Positions 24,695 through 35,166 of a DNA stretch of 64,000 bases are shown here, piece after piece (the first letter of the stretch is position 1; the number at the start of each line of letters is the position of its first letter). A program made the translations under genes and the position numbers. Location: the NCBI RefSeq assembly GCF_016618195.1, contig NZ_CP067099.1, positions 3,286,001-3,350,000 on the forward strand, in the 5' to 3' direction. Source of the DNA: Providencia manganoxydans. GTDB taxonomy: Bacteria > Pseudomonadota > Gammaproteobacteria > Enterobacterales > Enterobacteriaceae. A model generated the notes under the pieces. That model was not told the origin of the DNA. It made no database searches and saw nothing but the letters and a program-made list of their open reading frames with translations.

Positions 24695-25480
24695 ATGGAT
24701 ATTTTACTAACACTAAAACTACAAGGAAATTTATTTGCTGATCCTCGCCGAATTTCATTACTAAAGCAAATCCAAGCGACTGGTTCGATTAGCCAAGGAG
24801 CAAAACTTGCTGGGATCAGCTATAAAAGTGCATGGGATGCTATCAACGAAATGAATCAACTTGCTGACGATATTTTAGTAGATAGAGCGACCGGAGGTAA
24901 AGGTGGTGGTGGTACAACACTCACCCACTATGGTGAAAGGCTACTGCAACTTTATGACCTACTTGCCCAAATTCAACAAAAAGCGTTTGATGTGCTGAAA
25001 GACGACAGTTTACCTCTCGATAGCCTATTGGCTGCAATTTCACGTTTTTCATTACAAACGAGTGCCCGTAACCAATTTTTTGGTCGTTTAATTGCGCGTG
25101 ATCATAACCAAGTCCAGCAGCATGTCAGCGTGTTATTGGCGGATAATAAAACCGTAATCAACGCCGCGTTAACCGAGCAAAGTGCCAACCGTTTAGGGTT
25201 GACTGAAGGTAAGGAAGTACTCGCTTTAATTAAAGCTCCTTGGGTGAAACTGAGCAAACAGCCGACTCTCGCTAATGAATTCGATAATGCCTTAAACGGT
25301 AAAATAACGACTCTTGAACGTGGTAAAGAAAATAGTGAGGTACTTATTACGCTCTCAGGAGGAGAAACACTGTGCTCAACGCTCAACAACCAAGAAGTCG
25401 ATAACCAACAACTTAAGCTTAATGATAGCGTGACAGCTCTATTTAATGCCGATCAAGTGATCATCGCCACGCTGTGTTAA
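24695..25480 (+). CDS. modE: Molybdate-dependent regulator ModE with a phage-supplied start
   Basis: ModE binds molybdate and represses modABC. The 261-residue protein keeps the winged-helix domain (ADPRRISLLKQIQATGSISQ, SYKSAWDAINEMNQL), the ATGGKGGGG turn, the QTSARNQFFG linker and two mop-like domains, ending NADQVIIATLC. Its first three codons (Met-Asp-Ile) come from the prophage and replace the native MQAEI; from LLTL onward it is host sequence. AAAAGG lies 7 bases before the ATG. The protein should be functional, but its promoter has changed. Confidence 0.95.
   Translation: MDILLTLKLQGNLFADPRRISLLKQIQATGSISQGAKLAGISYKSAWDAINEMNQLADDILVDRATGGKGGGGTTLTHYGERLLQLYDLLAQIQQKAFDVLKDDSLPLDSLLAAISRFSLQTSARNQFFGRLIARDHNQVQQHVSVLLADNKTVINAALTEQSANRLGLTEGKEVLALIKAPWVKLSKQPTLANEFDNALNGKITTLERGKENSEVLITLSGGETLCSTLNNQEVDNQQLKLNDSVTALFNADQVIIATLC
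24704..24716 (+). repeat. attR core, 13-bp direct repeat
   Basis: TTACTAACACTAA, identical to 14117-14129. It encodes the LLTL part of modE, and the reading frame is preserved across the junction. Confidence 0.88.
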
Positions 25481-25488
25481 TCCTTTCA

Positions 25489-25535
25489 CACTTACTTATT
25501 TACTTTAAATAGGTAAGTGCTTGCTTCTTTTTTGT
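25489..25535 (+). terminator. Hairpin after modE
   Basis: CACTTAC (25489-25495) pairs with GTAAGTG (25513-25519), with further TATTT/AAATA pairing inside; a T-rich stretch with six T follows. It suggests that modF, 160 bases downstream, has at least partial independent transcription. Confidence 0.65.
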
Positions 25536-25639
25536 GCCTTTCCTCCCTTGAGTTATTGACTTTATCGGCAATCCTGATTATTTGTGGAGAAGACAGATAG
25601 GTAAATAACGAATGATAAAAAGAGAATAAAGGAAGTAAT

Positions 25640-27112
25640 ATGGCATCAATCACCCTGCATCATAGTAGCTTTAGGCTAAGTGACTCACAAACTCTCGACA
25701 TTCCAGATTTGCTCATTAATCAACATGAAAGCTGGGCTTTTATTGGTGCCAATGGCAGTGGAAAATCTTCACTGGCGAAAGCATTAACGGGTGAACTCAA
25801 TCCCTTATCTGGTATTGTGGAAAACAGTTTTCTATCGCCTATACGCCTATCTTTCGAGCAACTGCAAAAAATTATTAATGATGAGTGGCAACGTAATAAC
25901 ACCGATTTGCTCAGTGAAAACGAAGAAGATACCGGATATACCGCAGCTGAAATTATTCAACTAAACCATAAAGACAATGAATATTGTTTAGAGCTCGCCA
26001 GTAAATTTGGCATCAGCGACCTGCTTTCACGACGCTTTAAATACCTATCCACAGGAGAAACGCGTAAAGTTTTACTGTGCCAGACACTAATGGGGCAACC
26101 TGATTTATTGATCCTTGATGAGCCTTTTGATGGCCTTGATGTTTTTTCCAGAAATAACCTCAGTGAGCTATTGTCCAATTTGTCTGAAAAAGGGCTCACG
26201 ATTGTACTTATACTCAATCGATTCGATGAGTTACCTGACTTTATTGAAAATATGGGTGTGGTAGCTGACTGTAAACTTACATTATCTGGAACCCGTGAGT
26301 CAGTACTTGCTAACACACTAATTAGCCAGCTACAGCATAGTGAAAACCTTAAACATTTAACTATTCCAGAAGTGGAAGATCCCACCGCGCAAGTTACTTT
26401 ATCTGATGATATTCCCCGCGTGATCTTAAATAATGGTGTAGTCAGTTATAATGATAAGCCCATCTTGCACGGCTTGAACTGGCAAGTTAACCCTCATGAG
26501 CACTGGCAAATTATTGGTGAAAATGGTGCAGGAAAATCAACGCTACTCAGTTTAATTACAGGGGACCACCCTCAAGGTTACAGCAATGATTTGACGTTAT
26601 TTGGCCGTCGCCGAGGAACCGGAGAAACCATTTGGGATATCAAACGTCACATTGGCTATGTCAGCAACAGTATTCATCAAGAGTACCGTGTCGCAACCAG
26701 TGTATTAAATGTGATTATTTCAGGATTCCATGATTCTATTGGCTTATATCAAACCCCGTCAGATAGACAAGTACAATTAGCTTATCAATGGCTTGCTCTG
26801 CTCGGTTTTAGCAAACAAACGGCTCAACTGCCTTTTCATAGCTTATCATGGGGACAACAGCGATTAGTATTGATTGCGCGTGCACTGGTTAAACACCCTG
26901 CTGTGCTGATTTTAGATGAACCACTACAAGGGCTTGATGGTTTAAATCGCCTGTTGGTATTACGCTTTATTGATATCATGCTCAGTCAAGGCACTACGCA
27001 ACTATTATTCGTCACCCATCACCAAGAAGATGCGCCAGCTTGCATTACTCATCGTTTAAAATTTGTTCCTGATAACGGTCAATATCGTTACGAAATAGAA
27101 GAAACCCGATGA
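25640..27112 (+). CDS. modF: Double ABC ATPase ModF
   Basis: ModF is a cytoplasmic protein with two tandem ABC ATPase domains, found next to modE; its exact role in molybdate physiology is unclear. In the 490 residues, domain 1 has Walker A GANGSGKSS (about 37-45) and LLILDEPFDG; domain 2 has GENGAGKST (about 296-304), LSWGQQR and VLILDEPLQG. AAGGAAGTAAT precedes the ATG. The gene order modE-modF matches E. coli. Confidence 0.94.
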   Translation: MASITLHHSSFRLSDSQTLDIPDLLINQHESWAFIGANGSGKSSLAKALTGELNPLSGIVENSFLSPIRLSFEQLQKIINDEWQRNNTDLLSENEEDTGYTAAEIIQLNHKDNEYCLELASKFGISDLLSRRFKYLSTGETRKVLLCQTLMGQPDLLILDEPFDGLDVFSRNNLSELLSNLSEKGLTIVLILNRFDELPDFIENMGVVADCKLTLSGTRESVLANTLISQLQHSENLKHLTIPEVEDPTAQVTLSDDIPRVILNNGVVSYNDKPILHGLNWQVNPHEHWQIIGENGAGKSTLLSLITGDHPQGYSNDLTLFGRRRGTGETIWDIKRHIGYVSNSIHQEYRVATSVLNVIISGFHDSIGLYQTPSDRQVQLAYQWLALLGFSKQTAQLPFHSLSWGQQRLVLIARALVKHPAVLILDEPLQGLDGLNRLLVLRFIDIMLSQGTTQLLFVTHHQEDAPACITHRLKFVPDNGQYRYEIEETR

Positions 27113-27316
27113 CCCCACCAGCTATGGCCGCAGACAGTTCGGCCATAGTTAATCTATTGATTATCTATCGATACAATATATAACTGTATAATATTATTAT
27201 CTTATTTTCATATAATAACTATTTTCTCTATTTTTATCTCGGAAAATGTAACTAAATCATTAGAATGTGCCACCTTCAATAATTCAAATAGATTTTAAAA
27301 TTTTTTGAGGTTCACT

Positions 27317-28147
27317 ATGACCTGCTGGTTTGTTTTAGCAGCTTCGCTTGCTACACTCGCAACTCATCGATTAACAGCAATATTTTTACTGTTATTGGCT
27401 ACTGGTATTGCACTGTATACCCATGTTTTAGGTTGGCAAGCCATGTGGCTATTAGTCGCCATTAGTGCAGTTGGCGTGATACGTTGGCGCTTTCAACATC
27501 ATTTAGCCATCAAAATTGTCAGTGAAATTATCCTTATCGCTTGCGCAATTGGCCTGTTTATTCATGCTTTTTCTGGTTTCAATAATTTAAAATACCTTGA
27601 TAGGGTCACCGTAGGTGAGCAAAGCTTACCCTTTACCATGTATTTTAATTTTGATAAGGCATTGATGCCATTTATTCTGTTACTTTGCCTACCAAGTCTT
27701 TTCACCACAAAAGCCGTCAAAACAGCACAACCATGGCAATGGTGGCTATTAATCGTAGCAGTGCCTGTGTTACTCGTTATTGCCACCCTTGCTGGTGGGC
27801 TAGGTTTTGAAAAACATTTTCCTAATTGGCTCCCCATTTTTATCATCTGTAACCTGTTATTTGTGTCACTTGCTGAAGAAGCGCTTTTCCGTGGTTATTT
27901 ACAGCAAAGACTCACCCAATGGCTCAACTCCCCTTACCTTGCACTTATGATTAGTGCCTTGTTATTTGGTGGCGCACATTTTGCCGGAGGTCCTTTACTG
28001 ATGCTGTTTGCTACCCTCGCAGGTATCATTTATGGGTTGGCATGGATGTGGAGTGGAAAATTATGGCTTGCTGTATCGTTTCACTTCGGGTTAAATCTAG
28101 TACATCTGTTATTTTTCACTTACCCAGTAAAAATGTTTACTGGATAA
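27317..28147 (+). CDS. CPBP-family intramembrane metalloprotease-like protein
   Basis: A 276-residue protein with about eight membrane segments and the CPBP/CAAX protease motifs EEALFRGYLQQRL (glutamate pair plus Arg), FGGAHFAGG (His) and a final SFHFGLN (His). Such proteins process membrane-bound substrates or serve accessory roles. ATG 27317 is chosen because GAGG lies 6 bases upstream. It is a single gene between modF and gpmA. Confidence 0.85.
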   Translation: MTCWFVLAASLATLATHRLTAIFLLLLATGIALYTHVLGWQAMWLLVAISAVGVIRWRFQHHLAIKIVSEIILIACAIGLFIHAFSGFNNLKYLDRVTVGEQSLPFTMYFNFDKALMPFILLLCLPSLFTTKAVKTAQPWQWWLLIVAVPVLLVIATLAGGLGFEKHFPNWLPIFIICNLLFVSLAEEALFRGYLQQRLTQWLNSPYLALMISALLFGGAHFAGGPLLMLFATLAGIIYGLAWMWSGKLWLAVSFHFGLNLVHLLFFTYPVKMFTG

Positions 28148-28203
28148 AAAACAAGCAAATTAGAAGGTGTTTTTCCACTTCATAAGCGAAATTTTTATCC
28201 AGT
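28139..28203. repeat. 12-bp inverted repeat across the CPBP gene end
   Basis: ACTGGATAAAAA (28139-28150, including the stop codon) and TTTTTATCCAGT (28192-28203) are perfect inverted copies. The large hairpin may protect the 3' end or help terminate. The gpmA promoter lies further down, before 28340. Confidence 0.5.
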
Positions 28204-28339
28204 TAGCTCACTTATCATCACTTTTTTGATTTGGTTTGGGTAAAACATCAGTTGTGACTAGCGTTCGGATTCACTATCCCTATAATGTAAGTCAGCAATG
28301 ATTCATTTTAATTTGAATGTACTGATAGGAGTTTAAGCT

Positions 28340-29092
28340 ATGGCTGTAACTAAACTGGTTTTGGTAAGACACGGTGAAAGTGAGTGGAACAAAGAGAACC
28401 GTTTCACTGGCTGGACTGATGTTGAGCTGTCAGACAAAGGCCGCGAAGAAGCAAAAATTGCAGGTCAGCTGCTGAAAGATGAAGGCTTTGTCTTTGATTT
28501 CGCATATACCTCAGTGCTAAAGCGTGCGATCCATACCTTATGGAACATCCTTGATCAGGTCGATCAGCAATGGCTGCCTGTTGAAAAAAGCTGGAAACTG
28601 AATGAACGTCACTACGGTGCACTACAGGGCCTAGACAAATCAGAAACAGCAGCAAAATATGGTGATGAGCAAGTTAAACTGTGGCGTCGTGGTTTTGCTA
28701 TCACCCCACCAGAGCTGACTAAAGATGATGAACGCTTCCCAGGCCATGATCCGCGCTATGCAAAACTGTCTAGCGCAGAACTGCCAGTGACTGAAAGCTT
28801 AGCAACCACTATCGAGCGTGTTGTTCCTTATTGGGAACAAGAAATCAAGCCACGTGTTGAAGCTGGCGAGAAAATCATTATCGCAGCTCACGGTAACTCA
28901 CTGCGTGCTTTGGTTAAATATTTGGATAACATGGGCGAAGAAGAAATTCTTAATCTGAACATCCCAACCGCAGTGCCATTGGTTTATGAGTTCGACGAAA
29001 ACATGAAACCAATCAAACACTACTATTTGGGTAACCAAGACGAAATCGCTGCAAAACAAGCGGCGGTAGCGAACCAAGGTAAAGCTAAATAA
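28340..29092 (+). CDS. gpmA: 2,3-bisphosphoglycerate-dependent phosphoglycerate mutase
   Basis: GpmA interconverts 3- and 2-phosphoglycerate in glycolysis. The 250-residue protein has the phosphohistidine motif [18 protein letters not shown] (His at about 11), [14 protein letters not shown] and the second active-site histidine in [16 protein letters not shown] precedes the ATG. In E. coli gpmA also lies near aroG and nadA. Confidence 0.97.
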   Translation: MAVTKLVLVRHGESEWNKENRFTGWTDVELSDKGREEAKIAGQLLKDEGFVFDFAYTSVLKRAIHTLWNILDQVDQQWLPVEKSWKLNERHYGALQGLDKSETAAKYGDEQVKLWRRGFAITPPELTKDDERFPGHDPRYAKLSSAELPVTESLATTIERVVPYWEQEIKPRVEAGEKIIIAAHGNSLRALVKYLDNMGEEEILNLNIPTAVPLVYEFDENMKPIKHYYLGNQDEIAAKQAAVANQGKAK

Positions 29093-29200
29093 TTTTAGCC
29101 CAGACTGCTGACAAACGTATTCTGTTTGGCGGCAGTCGTTAAGGTTTTTGAAATAAACAGTCAATCAGCCTCTTTTAAAGAGAGGGTTACAGACTGATAG

Positions 29201-29231
29201 TAAAAAGCCTGACACAGATACGTATCAGGCT
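29201..29231 (-). terminator. Terminator of the uxuA-uxuB-uxaC operon
   Basis: AGCCTGA (29206-29212) and TCAGGCT (29225-29231) pair; the minus strand continues TTTTTA. Confidence 0.82.
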
Positions 29232-29253
29232 GAATAACAAAGTGTTCTTAAAT

Positions 29254-30666
29254 TCATTTATCTGAAAAATAATTAACTGCATTATTAAAGCAGATATCTT
29301 GCACAAGCTGACCTAACATCTCTTCATCATTAGGCACTTCACCATTTACTGCCCATGTACCTAACATATTGCATAAAATACGACGGAAATATTCATGACG
29401 AGTATAAGACAGGAAGCTGCGTGAGTCAGTCAACATACCAATAAATTGACTTAATAAACCCAGCTGTGAAAGCTGTTCAAGCTGACCTAACATGCCATCT
29501 TTTTGATCGTTGAACCACCAGCCCGAACCAAACTGGATCTTGCCTGCGATACCGCCACCTTGGAAATTACCGATCATCGTGGCTAATACCGCGTTATCAC
29601 GTGGATTTAAACAATATAGGATCGTTCTTGGTAACTCATTACTTTTATCCATTTCATCGAGTAAACGAGAGAGCGGGTAAGCAATAGGGTTATCACCAAT
29701 TGAGTCAAAGCCACTGTCTGCGCCTAATAATGCAAACATGCGACTATTATTATTTCGTAGTGCACCAATATGTAATTGCATTGCCCAATTTCTTTTTGCG
29801 TATTGTTTACCTAACCAAACAAGTACAGCGGTGGAAAATTGAGCAATAGATAACTCATCAAGAGGTTTTCCATTAAGCCTATTTTGTAGAATTGTGTCTA
29901 AGACCTTTTCCTCTGGAATTGGTGCATAACGTAGCACTTCTATACCGTGATCAGAGGCGATACAACCATGCTTATCAAAGTGGTTTAGGCGTGCACCTAA
30001 AGCTGCTAATAAATCACTAAAACGACTAATTTCAATATCTGCTGTTTGTCCTAATTTATTGATATAATCCACAAAACCATCAAGCTCAATTTTAAACGCT
30101 CTATCTGGGCGCCAACTTGGTCGAACTTTAATATTGAAAGTATCATCTTGCGCAATTTGTTGATGATATTCTAATGAATCGATTGGATCATCGGTTGTAC
30201 CTACCATATGAACATTCATTTGCTGCATAATTCCACGAGCTGACCATTGGGGTTGAGCCAATTTTTCGTTCGCCATATGCCAAATAGCTTCCGAGGTATC
30301 AGGGGAAAAAAGCGTGCCAGTAATGCCAAACGGGCGGCGCAGCTCCAAATGCGTCCAATGGTATAACGGATTGCCTAACGTCATAGGAACCGTTTTTGCC
30401 CAAGCTTGATATTTTTCGTAATCGCTTGTTTCACGACCAGTAATGAGAGACTCAGGGATCCCTGCTGAGCGCATGCCACGCCATTTATAATGATCGCCTT
30501 CTAACCAAATTTGCCCGAGATTCTCAAACTGGCGGTTTTCTGCAATCTCACGAGGGTTCAAGTGGCAGTGATAATCATAAATTGGCATTGCCGCGGCATA
30601 ATCATGATAGAGACGACGGGCAACTTCATTATTGAGCAAAAAATCTTCACAAAGAAATGTTTTCAT
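29254..30666 (-). CDS. uxaC: Glucuronate (uronate) isomerase
   Basis: UxaC converts D-glucuronate to D-fructuronate and D-galacturonate to D-tagaturonate. The 470-residue protein aligns along its length with E. coli Uxa[28 protein letters not shown] (metal ligands), [40 protein letters not shown] and [15 protein letters not shown] 30666 is used; a longer frame upstream overlaps uxuB. It is the last gene of the minus-strand hexuronate operon, 13 bases after uxuB. Confidence 0.96.
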   Translation of the reverse strand: MKTFLCEDFLLNNEVARRLYHDYAAAMPIYDYHCHLNPREIAENRQFENLGQIWLEGDHYKWRGMRSAGIPESLITGRETSDYEKYQAWAKTVPMTLGNPLYHWTHLELRRPFGITGTLFSPDTSEAIWHMANEKLAQPQWSARGIMQQMNVHMVGTTDDPIDSLEYHQQIAQDDTFNIKVRPSWRPDRAFKIELDGFVDYINKLGQTADIEISRFSDLLAALGARLNHFDKHGCIASDHGIEVLRYAPIPEEKVLDTILQNRLNGKPLDELSIAQFSTAVLVWLGKQYAKRNWAMQLHIGALRNNNSRMFALLGADSGFDSIGDNPIAYPLSRLLDEMDKSNELPRTILYCLNPRDNAVLATMIGNFQGGGIAGKIQFGSGWWFNDQKDGMLGQLEQLSQLGLLSQFIGMLTDSRSFLSYTRHEYFRRILCNMLGTWAVNGEVPNDEEMLGQLVQDICFNNAVNYFSDK

Positions 30667-30679
30667 ATCAGTATCCAAT

Positions 30680-32146
30680 TTAAAGCTGCGCAACGGCTTG
30701 GCGCACGCCAAGATCGAGTATTTGTTGATAGGCTAATTTAATCGTCGCCACAAAATGTGGATTTTGAGGGAGCTCAATACCGAAAATGGCATCAATAGCA
30801 AGCAAATCATCGACAACAGAAACTGCTAAACCATGCTTTGCATAAATTGCGGCAAAAGTATCAACAAGAGGGTCACGTACATCAATTTTTTTCCCCTGCT
30901 CATCTACACCCGCGACATAACGCATCCAACCTGCAATACCCAATGCTAAATGGCGATAACTCGATTGGTTTTCGATATGCCACGCTATGGGATCTAATAA
31001 ACGCTGTGGAAGTTTTTGACTACCGTCCATCGCGATTTGCCATGTTTGATGTTTCAACGACGGATTCGTAAAGCGATCAATTAAACTATTAGCATAAGCT
31101 TTTAAGTTAACCTCTTCAGGCATAATGAGGGTCGGTGCTTGCTCATCCAACATTAATGCCTGAGCAGCACGGCGATAATCGGGGTTAGCCATAGTATCAG
31201 CAATATGTGCATATCCACCTAAGTAACCAAGGTAGGCTAAGAAAGAGTGACTACCATTTAGCATTCTTAATTTCATCAATTCGAATGGAACAACATCTTC
31301 AACAAATTGCGCACCTGCACAATTCCATTCAGGCCGACCATTCACAAAGTTATCTTCAATCACCCATTGACGAAAAGGTTCGCACGCAATAGCGCAATCA
31401 TCCTTAACGCCTAAAAGCTCCGCGATTTCAGCCAAAGTTTCTGCTGTTGCAGCAGGAGCGATGCGGTCAACCATTGCGCAGGGAAATGTCACATTAGCTT
31501 CTATCCACTCAGCCAATTCAGCATGTTGTAATTTCGCTAACCCTAAAACCGCTTCCCGCGCTACATGGCCGTTTTCACGAACGTTATCACAAGAAAGAAC
31601 GGTAAATGGCGGCAACTTGCGTTCCGCTCTTCGTTTTAATGCCGCAGTAATATACCCAATTGCCGATGTAGGCTGATTTGGTGTTGCTAAATCTTGTTGA
31701 ATAAGTGGATTATTTTTATCTAATTTTCCTGTTGCAGGATCGACACAATAACCTTTTTCAGTGATAGTCAGAGAAACAATGCTAACAGAAGGCGAAGCCA
31801 TTTTTTCAATAATGGCATCAACACCATCAATAAGTGAGTGCATGGCTTCTTTCATCGAGCCAATAATTTTTAATTCTGTATGCGTTTCAGCCTTTTCCGC
31901 TACCGTATACAACATGGATTGTTGTTTTAGCTTTTTTATCAAATCAGCACCATGTTTAGACATTAAATTGACTTCACAGTAGCCCCAATCACTGTCTGTT
32001 TTTTCTAATACGTGATGAGTATAGAGAGCTTGGTGAGCACGATGAAAAGCGCCACAACCAATATGTACGATGCGGGTGGTGAGACGATCTGTTGTCCAGT
32101 TTGGGCGGCGTGCATTAATTGTTGCAGTAACGATATTTTTGTCCAT
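30680..32146 (-). CDS. uxuB: Fructuronate reductase (D-mannonate oxidoreductase)
   Basis: UxuB reduces D-fructuronate to D-mannonate with NADH. The 488-residue protein has the long-chain mannitol dehydrogenase fold: [17 protein letters not shown] at the N-terminus (nucleotide site), [11 protein letters not shown], and the catalytic lysine region [24 protein letters not shown] 32146 is preceded by GGGGA at good spacing. It lies between uxuA and uxaC, which distinguishes it from tagaturonate reductase UxaB. Confidence 0.93.
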   Translation of the reverse strand: MDKNIVTATINARRPNWTTDRLTTRIVHIGCGAFHRAHQALYTHHVLEKTDSDWGYCEVNLMSKHGADLIKKLKQQSMLYTVAEKAETHTELKIIGSMKEAMHSLIDGVDAIIEKMASPSVSIVSLTITEKGYCVDPATGKLDKNNPLIQQDLATPNQPTSAIGYITAALKRRAERKLPPFTVLSCDNVRENGHVAREAVLGLAKLQHAELAEWIEANVTFPCAMVDRIAPAATAETLAEIAELLGVKDDCAIACEPFRQWVIEDNFVNGRPEWNCAGAQFVEDVVPFELMKLRMLNGSHSFLAYLGYLGGYAHIADTMANPDYRRAAQALMLDEQAPTLIMPEEVNLKAYANSLIDRFTNPSLKHQTWQIAMDGSQKLPQRLLDPIAWHIENQSSYRHLALGIAGWMRYVAGVDEQGKKIDVRDPLVDTFAAIYAKHGLAVSVVDDLLAIDAIFGIELPQNPHFVATIKLAYQQILDLGVRQAVAQL

Positions 32147-32210
32147 GATGATCCCCTGTTGACAGGCAGTTAATAGTCTTTGACCGCCTGTCAAAGCCAA
32201 CTGTAAGAGA

Positions 32211-33398
32211 TTATTTTTTTGGATAGAATGCGCGATGAATCCCTAATTCTAATCCTCTTAGTTCTGCAAGTCCTTTTAGACGACCGATCGCAGAGTAACC
32301 CGGATTTGTTTTTTTCTTTAAATCATCAAGAATTTGGTGCCCATGATCTGGACGCATCGGAATTAATTCGCCTGAATCGTTTTGCAAGCGGCGATGTTCT
32401 TCTTCTGCAACTGCACAAATGACCTTATACATATCAACATCGCCGGCTAAATGCGCGGCTTCATGAAATGTATTTGGATTTTCTTCTCGTAATGTTGAAC
32501 GCAAATGCAGAAAATAAATACGCGAGCCAAATACACGGATCATATTCACTAAATCGTTATCAGCTCTTACCCCATATGAACCTGTACACATTGTGTAGCC
32601 GTTCGCATCACTGTCCACAGTGTCTGCTATCCACTGCATATCTTCAATCGTTGAAACGATACGAGGTAAACCTAAAATTGGACGAGGTGGATCATCAGGG
32701 TGAACGGCCATTTTCATGCCTATCTCTTCTGCAACTGGAATGATTTTCTTTAAGAAATAAGCAAAATGTTCACGTAATTTATTTCTATCAATATTTGCGT
32801 AACGTTTTAAGTGCTGACGAAATTGTTCAAGGGTATATTTTTCTTCTGCACCGGGTAAGCCAGCGATAATATTATTAACAAGCTTTTGCTTCTCTTCATT
32901 GCTCATTAATTCAAAACGTTGTTTTGCCTGAATTTGTTCTTCAGCAGAATAATCTTGTTGTGCGTTGTCTCGCTGTAATAAATAAATATCAAATACAGCA
33001 AAAGCAATTTGATCAAAACGCAACGCTTTTGAGCCATCTGGAAGCTCATATTCTAAGTCAGTACGAGTCCAATCAAGTATTGGCATAAAATTATAACAGA
33101 CAGTACGGATCCCACAGCTAGCAAGGTTACGCATCGATTGTTGGTAATTTGCTATCAATCTATCATAGTCACCTGTTTGTGTTTTGATATCTTCATGAAT
33201 AGGGATACTTTCCACAACTGCCCACTCTAATTGATTAGCTTCAATTAAATCTTTGCGTTTTTGTATTTCGTCAACACTCCAGACTTCTCCGTTTGGAATA
33301 TGATGAAGCGCCGTGACAACCCCTGTTGCACCAGCCTGACGAATATCAGATAGAGAAACCGAATCATCTGGTCCGTACCAACGCCAAGTTTGTTTCAT
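32211..33398 (-). CDS. uxuA: Mannonate dehydratase
   Basis: UxuA dehydrates D-mannonate to 2-keto-3-deoxygluconate. The 395-residue protein starts [20 protein letters not shown] and contains [33 protein letters not shown], and [12 protein letters not shown], all diagnostic of UxuA. GAGG lies 8 bases before the ATG. It is first in the uxuA-uxuB-uxaC operon and diverges from exuT over a gap with three palindromic operators. Confidence 0.97.
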   Translation of the reverse strand: MKQTWRWYGPDDSVSLSDIRQAGATGVVTALHHIPNGEVWSVDEIQKRKDLIEANQLEWAVVESIPIHEDIKTQTGDYDRLIANYQQSMRNLASCGIRTVCYNFMPILDWTRTDLEYELPDGSKALRFDQIAFAVFDIYLLQRDNAQQDYSAEEQIQAKQRFELMSNEEKQKLVNNIIAGLPGAEEKYTLEQFRQHLKRYANIDRNKLREHFAYFLKKIIPVAEEIGMKMAVHPDDPPRPILGLPRIVSTIEDMQWIADTVDSDANGYTMCTGSYGVRADNDLVNMIRVFGSRIYFLHLRSTLREENPNTFHEAAHLAGDVDMYKVICAVAEEEHRRLQNDSGELIPMRPDHGHQILDDLKKKTNPGYSAIGRLKGLAELRGLELGIHRAFYPKK

Positions 33399-33554
33399 AC
33401 TTAACCTCGTTTATATGTCACTAATGCTGCCTAATCGACTAATAAGTTCTTTTTACCGATTTGCTATGCCGTATTTTAGAACTGGTCGTCATTTAACTTA
33501 TTTAATAAAAATTGTGTCACGATGTTGGCTCAAGATCTATAAAGGTTAGCTATT

Positions 33555-33566
33555 TTGGTTAACCAA
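33555..33566. promoter_or_regulatory. ExuR/UxuR-type operator 1
   Basis: TTGGTTAACCAA is a perfect palindrome of the GntR/FadR-subfamily type in the uxuA-exuT gap, about 157 bases before uxuA. The 384-base gap 33399-33782 contains this and two similar sites and no gene. Confidence 0.75.
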
Positions 33567-33586
33567 ATCACAAATATATACTAATT

Positions 33587-33598
33587 TTGGTCGCCCAA
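33587..33598. promoter_or_regulatory. ExuR/UxuR-type operator 2
   Basis: TTGGTCGCCCAA lies 32 bases (three helical turns) from operator 1, a spacing suited to cooperative binding. Confidence 0.65.
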
Positions 33599-33697
33599 TA
33601 CAAAAGTAAGAGACAACTCACAAAATAAAGCCTTTATTTTATGCAGAATCCAGAACAGCAAAATAGAAGATTTACCGATTTTAAACTATTTTCCTCA

Positions 33698-33709
33698 TTG
33701 GTTGACCAA
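33698..33709. promoter_or_regulatory. ExuR/UxuR-type operator 3, exuT side
   Basis: TTGGTTGACCAA, 74 bases before the exuT start; likely controls exuT. Confidence 0.7.
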
Positions 33710-33782
33710 TATTTATTTTAACAGGATTAACCATTTATTCATTCAGGATTACTAGAAAAATATAAAACGTAAAAGGCTGATT

Positions 33783-35078
33783 ATGAAAAAGTTAAAACAT
33801 TATCGATGGTACATCATTCTTTTGGTTTGCTTTATTACCATAATTAACTACTTAGATAGAACAGCACTTGGTGTTGCCGCTCCTACTATCATGGAAACAA
33901 CAGGGATCACAAAAGAACAATACTCATGGATTGTGAGTGCATTCCAGTTCGCCTACACAATTGGTCAACCGATTATGGGTTTCTTTATTGATACTATCGG
34001 TTTGAAATTAGGGTTCTTTATTTGTGCATTAATTTGGGGCTTAGCCACCATGGGACACGCATTGACAGGTTCATGGCAAGGTTTAGCTTTTATGCGCGGG
34101 ATCATGGGATTCAGTGAAGCGTCCGTCATTCCTGCTGGTGTTAAAACAGCATCGACTTGGTTTCCAGCTAAAGAACGAGGCATTGCTACGGGTGTCTTTA
34201 ATATGGGAACGTCGTTTGGTGCGATGTTAGCACCACCATTAATTGCTTGGGCTATCTTATTTCATAGCTGGGAATTTGCATTCATCATCGCGGGCATATT
34301 AGCAATTATTGCCGCATTTTTTTGGTTTTTCTTATATAAAGATCCAAAAGATGCCAAAAGATTATCAGATGAAGAACGCGCCTATATCGAAGATGGACAA
34401 GAAAAACACCTTCAATCATCTAAAAAAGAATCTACTTCTATCAAAAATATTTTGAAACAACGTAATTTCTGGGGAATTGGTATCTCTCGTTTTCTTGCTG
34501 ATCCAGCTTGGGGAACGATCAACTTCTGGGTCCCTATTTTCTTTGTGGAAACCCTAAATTTTAGCCTTAAAGAAATCGCTATGTTTGTTTGGTTACCGTT
34601 CTTAATGGCAGATTTAGGTTGCTTAGCAAGCGGCTTTGTTGCCAAGTTCTTAAATGATCGTGGTATTTCATTAATCAATTCACGTCGTATTACTTTCACC
34701 ATTGGCGCTATTTTAATGACGACAATTGGCTTAGTCAGTATTGTTGAAAACCCTTATATCGCCGTTTTACTGATTAGTATTGGTGGATTCTCCCACCAGT
34801 TATTATCAACAGTTGCAGCCACATTAAGCGCTGATTTATTTAAAAAGAATGAAGTTGCAACAGCCGTTGGTATGGCAGGCGCATGTGCTTGGACGGGTCA
34901 GTTAATCTTTAATTTATTTATCGGTGCTTTTGTCGGCATTATCGGTTTTGGTCCCTTCTTTGTCGCTTTAGCGGCCTTTGATTTGATTGGCGCAGCGGTT
35001 TTGTGGATCCTCATCAAAGAGAACAAAGACCCCGAAGAGACTAAGCATGATGAAGATAGTTTATTAGCAACATCATAA
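33783..35078 (+). CDS. exuT: Hexuronate transporter, MFS
   Basis: ExuT imports glucuronate and galacturonate with protons. The 431-residue protein has twelve membrane segments and the anion:cation symporter (ACS) signature region: RWYIILLVCFITIINYLDR, SEASVIPAGVKTASTWFPAKERGIA, GTSFGAMLAPPLIAWAI, and KEIAMFVWLPFLMADLGC, close to E. coli ExuT. AAAGG lies 7 bases before the ATG. It diverges from uxuA and is followed by a terminator and exuR. Confidence 0.92.
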   Translation: MKKLKHYRWYIILLVCFITIINYLDRTALGVAAPTIMETTGITKEQYSWIVSAFQFAYTIGQPIMGFFIDTIGLKLGFFICALIWGLATMGHALTGSWQGLAFMRGIMGFSEASVIPAGVKTASTWFPAKERGIATGVFNMGTSFGAMLAPPLIAWAILFHSWEFAFIIAGILAIIAAFFWFFLYKDPKDAKRLSDEERAYIEDGQEKHLQSSKKESTSIKNILKQRNFWGIGISRFLADPAWGTINFWVPIFFVETLNFSLKEIAMFVWLPFLMADLGCLASGFVAKFLNDRGISLINSRRITFTIGAILMTTIGLVSIVENPYIAVLLISIGGFSHQLLSTVAATLSADLFKKNEVATAVGMAGACAWTGQLIFNLFIGAFVGIIGFGPFFVALAAFDLIGAAVLWILIKENKDPEETKHDEDSLLATS

Positions 35079-35095
35079 TTAGCTCAAATTATTTG

Positions 35096-35140
35096 AAAAG
35101 ACGCCAAATTTCGCTTCTCGCGTCTTTTCATTTATTTTTT
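35096..35140 (+). terminator. Terminator of exuT
   Basis: AAAAGACGC (35096-35104) pairs with GCGTCTTTT (35120-35128); CATTTATTTTTTTT follows. Confidence 0.88.
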
Positions 35141-35166
35141 TTACTATTATTTGATATGAGCTATTT

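Larger units (their letters stand above)
14117..24716. mobile_element. Defective lambdoid prophage inserted in modE
   Basis: The element is bounded by 13-bp direct repeats and carries a lambda-type integrase and excisionase at its right end. Late genes (Q remnant, TudS-DUF1722 cargo, holin, endolysin, Rz/Rz1, blc, terS, truncated terL) read leftward. Early genes (ssb remnant to int) read rightward. Head, tail, replication and repressor genes are absent. It is AT-rich compared with the host. A terL fragment at the far left and a Q-ssb junction in the middle mark two large deletions, so it cannot form particles alone. Confidence 0.92.
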
